From NCBI GenBank assembly GCA_964580655.1, contig CAZOMR010000006.1, positions 1-31,778 on the forward strand: a stretch of DNA of 31,778 nucleotides, read 5' to 3'. The notes under the pieces were generated by a model. It was not told the origin of the DNA. It saw only the letters and a program-made list of their open reading frames with translations, and made no database searches. This stretch comes from CAZOMR01 sp964580655 (GTDB taxonomy: Bacteria > RBG-13-61-14 > CAZOMR01). This document shows, piece by piece, positions 23,616 through 31,669 of this stretch (its first letter is position 1; every line of letters starts with the position of its first letter). The translations under genes and the position numbers were made by a program.

Positions 23616-23731
23616 AATATCACTCTCGCTTTACATGCTACCTCTTAATTTAGATTCAATTTTCAGGGTTTTGGTTTCAAAAATTTTCACTCCTTTTTAA
23701 ATATAATCACTTAATCCAGGATTCCAAGGGT

Positions 23732-23760
23732 TTGACATAAACGGGATGAATAATTATCAT
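23732..23760 (+). promoter_or_regulatory. promoter of the hyp operon
   Basis: TTGACA (23732-23737) and TATCAT (23755-23760) are separated by an ideal 17 bases. Transcription would begin near 23767, giving a leader of about 55 bases before hypF. No NtrC- or Fnr-like site is obvious. Confidence 0.6.
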
Positions 23761-23822
23761 AATTAAAGAGTGGGCTTGAGTAAGGGGGACATGTAAAGCC
23801 AAGGAGAGATGAGCACTCTGTT

Positions 23823-26087
23823 ATGCCGCGTTTGCGCATTCGATATGTTGGCACAGTCCAGGGTGTGGGGTTCAGACCACACATCTTCAGGCTGGCTAAG
23901 GCCCACGGGCTTGCCGGGTTTGTGAATAATGACCCTGCCGGGGTTATTGTGGAAGTGGAGGGGCCTGAGGAGAGAATCCAGGCCTTCCGTATTGAATCGG
24001 TAGGAAAGGCACCAGTGCTCGCGAGGATCAGCGAGCTTGTATGCGAATCCATTCAGCCTATCCGCGAAAAGGCCTTTAGAATCAAGGAGTCGGAAAGAGC
24101 GGATTCTGTTGATACCCAGGTGTCCCCGGACGCGGCTACCTGCCCCGAGTGTCTCAAGGAAATCTTTGATCCAGAGGACAGGCGCTACAGGTATGCCTTC
24201 ACCAACTGCACTAATTGCGGCCCGCGATATACCATCATCCAGGCCATACCCTATGATCGCCCTTATACCACAATGAAGAAATTCACCATGTGCCAGAAGT
24301 GCCAGAGTGAGTATGATGACCCTCAGGACAGGAGATTCCATGCCCAGCCAAATGCCTGCCCCAACTGCGGCCCCAGGCTCATCTTCCTTGACAGGGCAGG
24401 AAAAAGAATTCCCGGAGACCCGATCAGCAAAACCATTGAAATGCTCCTGCTGGGCAGAATCATTGCCGTAAAAAGCCTGGGAGGGTTTCAGCTTGCATGT
24501 GATGCCTTGAACCAGGATGCTGTAAAAACACTGCGCTCTCGCAAGTATAGAGAAGATAAGCCATTCGCAATTATGGCTCGGAGCCTGGATCAAATTGAAA
24601 AATACGCCATTGTAACTGATACGGAAAGAGAACTCATCCTATCTCCTGAAAGACCCATCGTTTTAGTCCCTAAACGAAAAGAGCCGCAACTGGCCGAGGA
24701 AGTGGCCCCCGGGCAAAAGACCTGGGGTTTTATGCTTCCCTATACGCCGCTTCATCATATCCTGCTTCAAGAGTCAGGCATGATCCTGGTCATGACCAGC
24801 GGCAACATGAGCGACGAGCCTATAGCATATCTTGATGACGAGGCCCGCTCCCGCCTCGACCAGATCGCGGACTATTACCTCACACACAACCGGCCCATCT
24901 ATATCCGCTGTGATGACTCCGTGGTCCGGGTCGTTGAAGGAAGGCCTTTTTTTCTCCGCAGGGCCCGGGGATACACGCCTAGAATTCTTTCCGCAAGACT
25001 CCCCGGCAAAAAGAGCATTCTCGCCTGCGGAGCGCATCTGAAGAATACCTTCTGCCTCGCTCGCTCAGGCCAGGTTATCGTGAGCCATCATATCGGGGAC
25101 ATGGATAACCTCGAAACCCTGCGCGCGTTTGAACAGGGGATCGAGCATCTGAAAAGGATTTTTAAAATCCAGCCAGAGGCCGTGGCCCATGATCTTCACC
25201 CGGAATATCTCTCCACCAGATATGCCCTGAGCCTTGACCTGCCCCGGATAGGCGTTCAGCATCATCATGCCCATGCCGCGGCCGTGATGGCGGAACACGA
25301 AATTCAGGGGCCCGTGATCGGCGTCTCAATGGACGGCACAGGATACGGACCGGATGAGGCGGTCTGGGGTGGAGAGTTCCTGGTCGCGGATTACATGGAC
25401 TTTGACCGAAAGGCCCATCTATGCTACATTCCACTTCCAGGAGGAGAGCAGGCCATCAAGGAGCCATGGCGCATGATGGCCATCTACCTTGAGCGTATCT
25501 ACGGGGATGAATTCCTCAATCTGGACATCCCCTCCATCAGGGCCCTTGATCCCGGAAAATGGCAGGTCTTGAAAAACGCGGTTGAGGCTGGCCTTAACTG
25601 TCCGCTGACATCCAGTATGGGCAGGCTTTTTGATGCTGTTTCAGCCGTGCTGGGAATCCGCGCCGTGGTTAACTACGAGGGCCAGGCCGCTATCGAGCTG
25701 GAGATGACGACGGAGAAACATGTAACCAGCGGCTATGAATTCTCATTGATTAATGAGGGAGACGAAATCCTGATAGACCCGTTGCCGGTCATCGAGGCCT
25801 GTGTAGAAGACTTAAGAAAGAGAGTAAGCGTAGGCCGTATCTCGGCCAGGTTTCATAATGGAGTCGCGGAAATGATCACAGAGGTATGCGCCCTGACCAG
25901 AGACCAGACAGACATCAACGAGGTCACCCTTGGCGGGGGAGTTTTTCAGAACATGATTCTTGTCAGGGGCACGAAAAGCAGGTTAGAGGATCAAGGTTTC
26001 AGGGTCTATTTGCCGAGGGAAGTTCCGATAAATGACGGCGGGATATGCCTGGGCCAGGCCGCAGTAGCCTTAAGGAGGATGACGTAA
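23823..26087 (+). CDS. hypF: carbamoyltransferase HypF, hydrogenase maturation
   Basis: The 754-residue protein has the full HypF plan. An acylphosphatase-like domain (1-90) contains GTVQGVGFRPH. Two zinc fingers follow, with Cys107/110/129/132 and Cys157/160/179/182. A YrdC-like domain (about 200-385) contains VKSLGGFQLACDA and VMTSGNMSDEP. A Kae1-like domain follows with VQHHHAHAAAV (His480-484) and VSMDGTGYG (502-509). HypF uses carbamoyl phosphate and ATP to make carbamoyl adenylate and transfers the carbamoyl group to HypE, the first step to the cyanide ligands of NiFe hydrogenase. AAGGAG lies 16 bases before the ATG, a rather long spacing; a nearer ATG at 23809 is in another frame. Its stop overlaps the hypC start by one base. 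Confidence 0.96.
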   Translation: MPRLRIRYVGTVQGVGFRPHIFRLAKAHGLAGFVNNDPAGVIVEVEGPEERIQAFRIESVGKAPVLARISELVCESIQPIREKAFRIKESERADSVDTQVSPDAATCPECLKEIFDPEDRRYRYAFTNCTNCGPRYTIIQAIPYDRPYTTMKKFTMCQKCQSEYDDPQDRRFHAQPNACPNCGPRLIFLDRAGKRIPGDPISKTIEMLLLGRIIAVKSLGGFQLACDALNQDAVKTLRSRKYREDKPFAIMARSLDQIEKYAIVTDTERELILSPERPIVLVPKRKEPQLAEEVAPGQKTWGFMLPYTPLHHILLQESGMILVMTSGNMSDEPIAYLDDEARSRLDQIADYYLTHNRPIYIRCDDSVVRVVEGRPFFLRRARGYTPRILSARLPGKKSILACGAHLKNTFCLARSGQVIVSHHIGDMDNLETLRAFEQGIEHLKRIFKIQPEAVAHDLHPEYLSTRYALSLDLPRIGVQHHHAHAAAVMAEHEIQGPVIGVSMDGTGYGPDEAVWGGEFLVADYMDFDRKAHLCYIPLPGGEQAIKEPWRMMAIYLERIYGDEFLNLDIPSIRALDPGKWQVLKNAVEAGLNCPLTSSMGRLFDAVSAVLGIRAVVNYEGQAAIELEMTTEKHVTSGYEFSLINEGDEILIDPLPVIEACVEDLRKRVSVGRISARFHNGVAEMITEVCALTRDQTDINEVTLGGGVFQNMILVRGTKSRLEDQGFRVYLPREVPINDGGICLGQAAVALRRMT

Positions 26088-26353
26088 TGTGCCTTGCAGT
26101 TCCGATGAGGGTAGAGGATATTAAAGGCTCTCGGGCCAGGGTCGAGAGCGCAGGCGTTATCATGGAGGTGGATGTGAGTATGGTCCCGGAAGTCATGCCT
26201 GGTGAATATGTTATCGTGCATGCCGGGTTTGCCATCGAACGGCTCAAGCCAGATGAAGCAGAGGAAACCCTGAATTTGATCCGCCAGATGGTGGATGCGA
26301 TGGAAGAGGATGAGCGGGAGTCCAAAGGACCTCTAGGGCGAATCGGCCGATGA
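26087..26353 (+). CDS. hypC: hydrogenase maturation chaperone HypC
   Basis: This 88-residue protein begins MCLAVPMRVEDI, with the N-terminal Cys2 that HypC uses to hold the iron centre together with HypD and to hand it to the hydrogenase large subunit. The start at 26087 is supported by AAGGAGG eight bases upstream and by the invariant MCLA(V/I)P opening. The middle, VSMVPEVMPGEYVIVHAGFAIE, is the usual OB-fold segment. The C-terminal tail is acidic and slightly longer than the core needs. TAATG joins it to hypF, and ATGA joins it to hypD. Confidence 0.95.
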   Translation: MCLAVPMRVEDIKGSRARVESAGVIMEVDVSMVPEVMPGEYVIVHAGFAIERLKPDEAEETLNLIRQMVDAMEEDERESKGPLGRIGR

Positions 26354-27477
26354 AATACCTTGAGGAGTTTCGCGACCTGGAATTGAGTCATAAGCTTGCG
26401 GACGGAATCCGCCGCAGGGTCAAACCCTTCCAGGATCGCGAGATCGTGTTAATGGAGGTCTGCGGCACCCACACCATGGCCATTCACAAGTTCGGGATCA
26501 AGGGGATGTTGCCTGAGTCCGTGAAACTGCTTTCCGGCCCGGGTTGCCCTGTGTGCGTCACTCCGAATGAATACATGGACAGGGCCGTGGCTCTGGCCCG
26601 GCGGGAAGATGTTATCCTCACCACATTCGGAGACATGATGCGGGTCCCGGGGTCGAGCTCTAGCCTGGAGAAGGTCCGGGCCCGGGGCGCAGATATCCGC
26701 ATGGTCTATTCCTGCCGCGACTCCCTCCCTCTCGCCAGGGAGCACCCGGATAAAAAGATTGTCTTTCTGGGCGTGGGCTTTGAAACCACCTCTCCCACCA
26801 TCGCGGCCACCCTGGAAGAGGCGGAGAAGCAAGGAGTCCGGAATTTCTATGTCCTGTGTGGACACAAGCTGATCCCCCCGGCCATGAAGGCCCTGGTGGA
26901 AAATCGCGATGTCAAGGTCCAGGGGTTCATCTGTCCGGCGCATGTCAGCACCATCATCGGGGCCGAGCCCTATCAGTTCCTGGCCGATGAATACGGCATC
27001 CCCTGTGTCATAGCCGGGTTCGAGCCGCTTGATATTCTACAAGGCGTGGCTATGCTTGTCCGGATGATAATAGAGGAGAGGCCGGCAGTGATGAACCAGT
27101 ATCAGCGGGTGGCACATCTGCGCGGAAACCCGATTGCACAACAGCTTCTCTCAAGGGTCTTTGAGACATGCTCAAGCGCCTGGCGGGGTATAGGAGAGAT
27201 ACCGGCAAGCGGGTACCGGATCAGCGATGCCCTGGCTCACCGCGATGCCGGGAGAGTGATTGATGTGGAGGTAGAGCCGCTCCGCGAGCATAAGGGCTGT
27301 CGGTGCGGCGAGATCCTGCAGGGCCTGATTGACCCGTGTCAGTGCCCGCTATATGCAGAAACATGCACACCGGAGAACCCGATAGGACCCTGCATGGTCT
27401 CATCAGAGGGAACCTGTGCGGCATATTACAAGTATGTAGGCATTCAGCCCGATTTATCTAAAGGAGGACAGGGTTGA
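26350..27477 (+). CDS. hypD: hydrogenase maturation protein HypD
   Basis: The 375-residue protein contains the expected HypD motifs: EVCGTHTMAIHKFGIKG (36-52), LLSGPGCPVCVTP with the redox-active CxxC (about 62-74), GFETTSPT, and CGHKLIPPAMKAL. The C-terminal cysteine region CRCGEILQG, CQCPLYAETC and GPCMVSSEGTCAAYY ligates a 4Fe-4S cluster. With HypC it forms the scaffold on which Fe(CN)2CO is assembled. Overlap with hypC is four bases, and its stop overlaps the hypE start by one base. Confidence 0.96.
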   Translation: MKYLEEFRDLELSHKLADGIRRRVKPFQDREIVLMEVCGTHTMAIHKFGIKGMLPESVKLLSGPGCPVCVTPNEYMDRAVALARREDVILTTFGDMMRVPGSSSSLEKVRARGADIRMVYSCRDSLPLAREHPDKKIVFLGVGFETTSPTIAATLEEAEKQGVRNFYVLCGHKLIPPAMKALVENRDVKVQGFICPAHVSTIIGAEPYQFLADEYGIPCVIAGFEPLDILQGVAMLVRMIIEERPAVMNQYQRVAHLRGNPIAQQLLSRVFETCSSAWRGIGEIPASGYRISDALAHRDAGRVIDVEVEPLREHKGCRCGEILQGLIDPCQCPLYAETCTPENPIGPCMVSSEGTCAAYYKYVGIQPDLSKGGQG

Positions 27478-28517
27478 TGGCTGGTCCGGGCAAAAATTCC
27501 GGCTCCGAAGGGCCTGGAGGCCATGTTCTTCTGGCTCACGGAGACGGCGGCCTTCTGACCAGGCGGCTTATTGAAGACCTGTTCCTCCCAAGCTTTGATA
27601 ACCCTGAACTCCATCCCCTGCTTGATGCGGCCAGGATCAGGATGGAGAGCAAGAACCTGGCCTTTACCACTGACTCCCATGTGGTAAACCCGATATTTTT
27701 TCCGGGTAGCGACATCGGCAGGCTCAGTGTGTTCGGCTCATGCAATGACCTGGCAGTGATGGGCGCAAGGCCGGAGTATCTCTCCTGCGGCTTCATCCTT
27801 GAAGAGGGGCTGGAGTTCGAGGTGCTTGAGAGAGTGGTGCGGTCCATGCAGGATGCCGCCTCGTCTGTCCCGGTCAAGATAGTTACAGGAGATACCAAGG
27901 TAGTGGAGAGGGGGGCCGCGGACCGCGTTTTTATCAATACATCGGGAGTGGGACCAAGGCTTGCTTGGCCTTCGCTTGGCCGAGCGATCAAGCCCGGGGA
28001 TGTCGTGATTTCCTCCGGCACTCTGGGGGATCACGGCATGGCCATTCTCGCGGCTCGCGGGAATCTTGCGCTCAAGGTTCCGATTGAAAGCGACTGCGCC
28101 AGCGTCTGGCCTCTGGTGGATGCGCTTTATCAAGATAAAATAGGAGTGAAATGGATGCGGGACCCGACCCGCGGAGGGCTTGCAACCGCGCTGAACGAGC
28201 TGGTCGCAGGCACGGCACTGGCGGTCGCATTGGAGGAAAAAAGTATTCCGGTCAAGGAATCCGTGGACTCGGCATGCGAGATACTGGGTCTTGATCCTTT
28301 ATACATGGCCAATGAGGGAAAGATTCTTGTAGTTGTAAAATCCGGGGATGCCAGTAGAACGCTTGAGGTTTTAAGGAGCGAGCCATTGGGAAAAAATGCG
28401 GCCATCATAGGCCGGATAGAAAAGGAGCCGCCCGGGAGGGTTCTCTTGCGCACTGGTATAGGGGGCACAAGGCTGATGGGCCTTCTCTCCGGAAACCCAC
28501 TACCCCGGATTTGTTGA
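27477..28517 (+). CDS. hypE: hydrogenase maturation protein HypE (carbamoyl dehydratase)
   Basis: The 346-residue protein of the AIRS/PurM fold starts at the ATG at 27477, with AAGGAGG nine bases upstream; a TTG one codon earlier is in frame but less likely. Motifs include VLLAHGDGG, FTTDSHVVNPIFFPGSDIG, VKIVTGDTKVVERG and MRDPTRGGLATALNE. The chain ends PRIC, the conserved C-terminus whose final cysteine receives the carbamoyl group from HypF and is dehydrated with ATP to a thiocyanate. Nothing essential is missing. The next gene begins one base after its stop. Confidence 0.96.
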   Translation: MAGPGKNSGSEGPGGHVLLAHGDGGLLTRRLIEDLFLPSFDNPELHPLLDAARIRMESKNLAFTTDSHVVNPIFFPGSDIGRLSVFGSCNDLAVMGARPEYLSCGFILEEGLEFEVLERVVRSMQDAASSVPVKIVTGDTKVVERGAADRVFINTSGVGPRLAWPSLGRAIKPGDVVISSGTLGDHGMAILAARGNLALKVPIESDCASVWPLVDALYQDKIGVKWMRDPTRGGLATALNELVAGTALAVALEEKSIPVKESVDSACEILGLDPLYMANEGKILVVVKSGDASRTLEVLRSEPLGKNAAIIGRIEKEPPGRVLLRTGIGGTRLMGLLSGNPLPRIC

Positions 28518-28518
28518 C

Positions 28519-30279
28519 ATGGGTCTGGATAGATTATTCCGAAATGGCCTGAAAAGCGGGGACCTGTCCTTTCTGCCACTGGTGGAGATTGTAGGATACT
28601 GCTATGCCCGGGAAAAAACCGGCCAGCTTTCCCTGAACAAGGGAAAGATCCAAAGGCACATCTACTTTTATAACGGACTACCGGTTTACGCCAGCTCCAA
28701 TGTCCCGGCAGACACCCTTCCGGAGATGATGGTGAAGCTGGGCAAGCTGGAGCGCGAGGACCTCCCGCGTCTCCGCGAGTTGATGGAGAAAGAAAAGCTC
28801 ACCGAGGAGCAGGCCCTCCTTAATCTCGGTGTAATAGCTTCATCGCAATACTACTACCTCCAGGTGGCGCTGGCCCGCGAGATAATCATATCATCCTGCG
28901 GCTTTCGCGAGGGCTACTTTCTCTTCAACGAGACCGATAGATTTCTTGATGAGGTCCCTCTTTACGACCTTAATCCTTTGGAGATGATTTACGAGGGCAT
29001 CACCCGCTACCATGAGATGGGTCTGGCTGAAAAAATCCAGACACTGGAGAACAGGAGAATCAGCCTGAACCCGAAGACAAAGGAGTTCCTGCCTTTGCCG
29101 GAGGATTACTATATTTATACTGATATGCTTGACGAGTTCAGCACCGCGATGACAGTGGCAGGGGCAATACATCGCTTATATCAGGAGTTCGGGGACATTG
29201 CCAAGGCCTTGAGATTTCTTTACATCCTTATCGTAACAGGCACTCTGGTCTTTACGGATGTGGAGCCAGGGCCTGAGGTTATTCCCGAGCCGGAAGAGCG
29301 AAAGCCTCCGGAAAGGCCCGCGCAGGATGAGATTGAGGATCAATCCACATCCTATGTCGTGGTGAAGAGCCGAAAGAAAAAAGCGGCTCCTGCTCCGCGG
29401 CAGAAACCCGCAAGTGAACCACTCGCGTCTGCCCCGGAGAAATTACCAGGGACAACTGACATGGAAGCTCCTGCCTCGAGGCCGGAAACTACTGAACCGG
29501 AATCTCCCGCTCATCCTTCGGAGACAACCGCACCAAGGCCGGAGAAGAAAAAGTTTGCAAAGCCCCTGGATAAGGATTCCCTCCATCGGCTGGAAATCCT
29601 GGAACAGAAATTCAAAAAGGCCGAGAACCTGTATGAAGTCCTGGGCATAAAGGTGAACGCGGACCTCACGGAAATTCAGAAGGCCTACTCACGCATCTCC
29701 GGTCACTACCAACTGGACAGGGCGGTCCAGGAGGAGAATGTTCAGGCCAGGGTTACAGGTTTAAGGGATCAGCTCAATGAGGCTGTGCAGACTCTCACAA
29801 ACCCGGAGAAACGGTCGGAATATGAAAGAAAGCTGTTTCTCGAAGAGAAGAAGCGCTCCTGGAATATCCCCTTGAAAAAGGAGATAGCGAGAAGGGAGTT
29901 TGAGCGGGGCATGTGGTATCTTGAGAACAACCGCCCGGAGCTCGCGCTCCCTCGTTTCGAGCATGCAAACGAGCTTGTGCCGGAATTACCCGACTACTTC
30001 GCATATGTCGGGTGGGCTATGTATCGCGCAAGGAAAGGGGCAATGGATGAGGTCACCGGATACCTCCGTCATGCCCTGGAAGCGGACTCCAGTTATGACC
30101 TGGCATATTATTTTCTCGGGGTCATCGCCAAGCGCGAGGGGGACGAGGAGCGCGCTGAAAAGCTCTTCAGAAAGACACTGGATTTGAATCCCAAAAACTC
30201 TCGCGCGGCACGCGAACTGAGCTTCATTGAAAAGCACAGGAAGCAAAAAGGGTTCTTTAGCCAGCTTTTTTCCAAGTGA
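28519..30279 (+). CDS. DUF4388-like protein with degenerate J domain and C-terminal TPRs
   Basis: The 586-residue protein has three parts. Residues about 10-240 resemble the DUF4388/PATAN type (TGQLSLNKGKIQRHIYFYNG, LPVYASSN). A proline-rich, charged linker follows at 250-345. At 370-440 there is a J-domain-like segment (ENLYEVLGIKVNADLTEIQ, then KAYSRISGHYQLDR) with the usual trailing NPEKRSEYER. The HPD motif that stimulates Hsp70 is replaced by His396-Tyr397-Gln398, so it probably does not act as a co-chaperone. The C-terminus (460-575) contains TPR units, for example EDAL-type helices in RAEKLFRKTLDLNPKNSRA. Such architectures are common in Desulfobacterota. It starts one base after hypE and is likely translated by coupling, since no good ribosome binding site is visible. 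Confidence 0.75.
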   Translation: MGLDRLFRNGLKSGDLSFLPLVEIVGYCYAREKTGQLSLNKGKIQRHIYFYNGLPVYASSNVPADTLPEMMVKLGKLEREDLPRLRELMEKEKLTEEQALLNLGVIASSQYYYLQVALAREIIISSCGFREGYFLFNETDRFLDEVPLYDLNPLEMIYEGITRYHEMGLAEKIQTLENRRISLNPKTKEFLPLPEDYYIYTDMLDEFSTAMTVAGAIHRLYQEFGDIAKALRFLYILIVTGTLVFTDVEPGPEVIPEPEERKPPERPAQDEIEDQSTSYVVVKSRKKKAAPAPRQKPASEPLASAPEKLPGTTDMEAPASRPETTEPESPAHPSETTAPRPEKKKFAKPLDKDSLHRLEILEQKFKKAENLYEVLGIKVNADLTEIQKAYSRISGHYQLDRAVQEENVQARVTGLRDQLNEAVQTLTNPEKRSEYERKLFLEEKKRSWNIPLKKEIARREFERGMWYLENNRPELALPRFEHANELVPELPDYFAYVGWAMYRARKGAMDEVTGYLRHALEADSSYDLAYYFLGVIAKREGDEERAEKLFRKTLDLNPKNSRAARELSFIEKHRKQKGFFSQLFSK

Positions 30280-30289
30280 GGATTTTTTA

Positions 30290-30500
30290 CACCGCAGATC
30301 CTCCAGACCCGTAGGGTCCTACAGATGCGGAGCAGACGCAGAGAACGCAAAGAAGAAAGTATAAAGTTAGAATAATGCACGGTATAAGAAAGTGAATGTT
30401 TGCGATCTGAGATTTAAATTTGCAATTCATGCGAAGAAGGAAAATATCTTGGTGATAAATAAAAAAATTCCTTTGCATCCTTTGCGCCTTTGCGGTAAAA
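30290..30500. repeat. dispersed intergenic repeat, two facing copies
   Basis: ACCGCAGA (30291-30298) and ACGCAGAGAACGCAAAG (about 30335-30352) belong to the common 'CGCAGAG/CGCAAAG' type of intergenic repeat. A reversed counterpart, with CCTTTGCGCCTTTGCGGT, lies at about 30478-30496, just before hisI. The left copy holds the small hairpin GACCC-GTA-GGGTC (30306-30318). The 234-base gap has no gene. Confidence 0.55.
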
Positions 30501-30513
30501 TTGGAGTTTAATT

Positions 30514-30852
30514 ATGAAAGATTATGATGCCTTGATCGCCAAGATGCGGTTCGATGAAAAGGGCCTTGTCCCGGCCATCACCCAGGACATCATGAACAAG
30601 CAGGTGCTCATGATGGCCTACATGAACAAGGAATCGCTAAGGCTCACACTGGAGACAGGGCTCTGCCATTATTACAGCCGGTCGCGTAAACGGCTCTGGA
30701 AAAAGGGCGAGACATCCGGACACATCCAGCATGTCAAGGAGATATACTACGACTGCGACGCGGACACACTCCTCATTCTGATAGAACAGGAAGGAGCGGC
30801 TTGCCATACCGGAAACCGCTCCTGCTTCTACCGCCATCTGGATGAAGATTAA
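30514..30852 (+). CDS. hisI: phosphoribosyl-AMP cyclohydrolase
   Basis: The 112-residue enzyme opens the purine ring of phosphoribosyl-AMP, the third step of histidine synthesis. It matches the HisI cyclohydrolase domain: MMAYMNKESLRLTLETG (33-49), YYSRSRKRLWKKGETSGHIQ (53-72), DCDADTLL with metal ligands Asp80, Asp82 and Asp84, and GAACHTGNRSCFYR with Cys97 and Cys104, the zinc site together with Cys81. There is no HisE domain, so the pyrophosphohydrolase is separate. GGAG lies about nine bases before the ATG. The gene stands alone between repeats, with no other his gene in the window. Confidence 0.95.
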   Translation: MKDYDALIAKMRFDEKGLVPAITQDIMNKQVLMMAYMNKESLRLTLETGLCHYYSRSRKRLWKKGETSGHIQHVKEIYYDCDADTLLILIEQEGAACHTGNRSCFYRHLDED

Positions 30853-30865
30853 TCCCTATAATTCA

Positions 30866-30987
30866 CCACAGAGACACATCCAGCCTTCGTAGCCTTAGGC
30901 TACTACGGCGGAGTAGGCGAGAACGCAGAGAAGAAAAATATTTATCCGCAGATTACGCAGATCGAAGATCCGTAGGATGAACGCAGA
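30866..30987. repeat. dispersed intergenic repeat with inserted hairpin
   Basis: The stretch carries CACCACAGAGACACA, GAGAACGCAGAGAAG and CCGCAGATTACGCAGAT, the same repeat type as before hisI. It is interrupted by the hairpin GTAGCC-TTA-GGCTAC (30889-30903) with CTTCG- and CGGAGTAG-type flanks, and by GATCCGTAGGAT (30967-30978). Confidence 0.5.
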
Positions 30988-31346
30988 TTTTCTTTGAACT
31001 CCTTCATTGGAAGGGCAATGGACACTCTTGTCTGTTGAATTTTTCAAATATCACAAATTGAAATTTGACCTGTTCTACGAAGCCTTCTTGTCCTCCGGCT
31101 TGTCCTCCGTAGCTTCCAGCGAAGGAGAAAGCACTGAACCAATACACTTCCTCAAAATATGGCAGAAAAGAAACCGATACCAATCCTGCCTTTACTTCTC
31201 CCTCAACAATCACCATTGCTTGCAATTTGGCGATTTTGAGGGACAAGGAATTTATAAGAAAAATTAAAAATCTGAATGGCAAACAACTTTGAACATTGAA
31301 GCTCTGACACTTAAATCCCATAAAAAAGAGTCAACTGAAAACTGCG
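30988..31346. other. repeat-rich intergenic stretch, no gene seen
   Basis: No credible gene is visible on either strand. An 11-base unit, CTTGTCCTCCG, occurs twice with period 12 (31087-31097 and 31099-31109), inside a segment with CTACGAAG (31075-31082), GTAGCTTC and GCGAAGGAG that resembles the insert in the repeat after hisI. The remainder is AT-rich and looks like dispersed intergenic filler. Confidence 0.45.
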
Positions 31347-31369
31347 CCATTTATGTCGCACACCCCCAC

Positions 31370-31424
31370 AATCTCAATATATTGCATATTGAGATTACTA
31401 ATATATAGATAACCTGTTATCTAT
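31370..31424. promoter_or_regulatory. two adjacent palindromes (operator- or hairpin-like)
   Basis: AATCTCAATAT (31370-31380) and ATATTGAGATT (31386-31396) form a perfect 11-bp inverted repeat with a five-base spacer. Nine bases on, ATAGATAAC-CT-GTTATCTAT (31405-31424) is a perfect 9-bp palindrome. The second looks like a dimeric repressor site, but no regulator gene lies nearby. Confidence 0.45.
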
Positions 31425-31592
31425 TCGACAGAGCACCCAATATCCATGGTAAGGAATTCAAGGACATAAAAATCATCAAGGACTTTGATCAAAAAACGCC
31501 TCTCATCATGTTCGACAAAGACCATCTCCTGAAAATCTTGGCACAAATGGGGGAGGGAGATAGTGCTGAAAGTCCTCGAGTGCCTGATTTTA
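31409..31592. other. possible gene remnant next to tRNA-Arg
   Basis: Both strands are open here. The plus frame has codon use that could be coding (KEFKDIKIIKDFDQ, then PLIMFDKDHLLKILAQM) but has no start codon before 31508 and runs into the tRNA. The opposite frame reads FVEHDERRFLIKVLDDFYVL and stops at 31421-31423. Neither is recognisable; at most this is a decayed fragment. Confidence 0.2.
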
Positions 31593-31669
31593 TGGCGCGC
31601 CCGGCAGGACTCGAACCTGCGGCCTGCGGATTAGAAGTCCGCTGCTCTATCCAACTGAGCTACGGGCGC
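31593..31669 (-). tRNA. tRNA-Arg (anticodon TCT)
   Basis: On the minus strand the acceptor strands GCGCCCG (31669-31663) and CGGGCGC (31603-31597) pair perfectly. The D-arm (AGCTCAGTTGGATAGAGC), an anticodon loop CTTCTAA, and a T-arm GCAGG-TTCGAGT-CCTGC are all present. The anticodon is TCT, reading AGA/AGG arginine codons. The discriminator is G (31596), and the 3' CCA is encoded (31595-31593). Confidence 0.96.

Noticed and set aside
31004..31321. 105-codon minus-strand open frame
   Set aside because: It consists of AT-rich intergenic filler and repeat sequence, including the tandem 11-base unit, and has no ribosome binding site.
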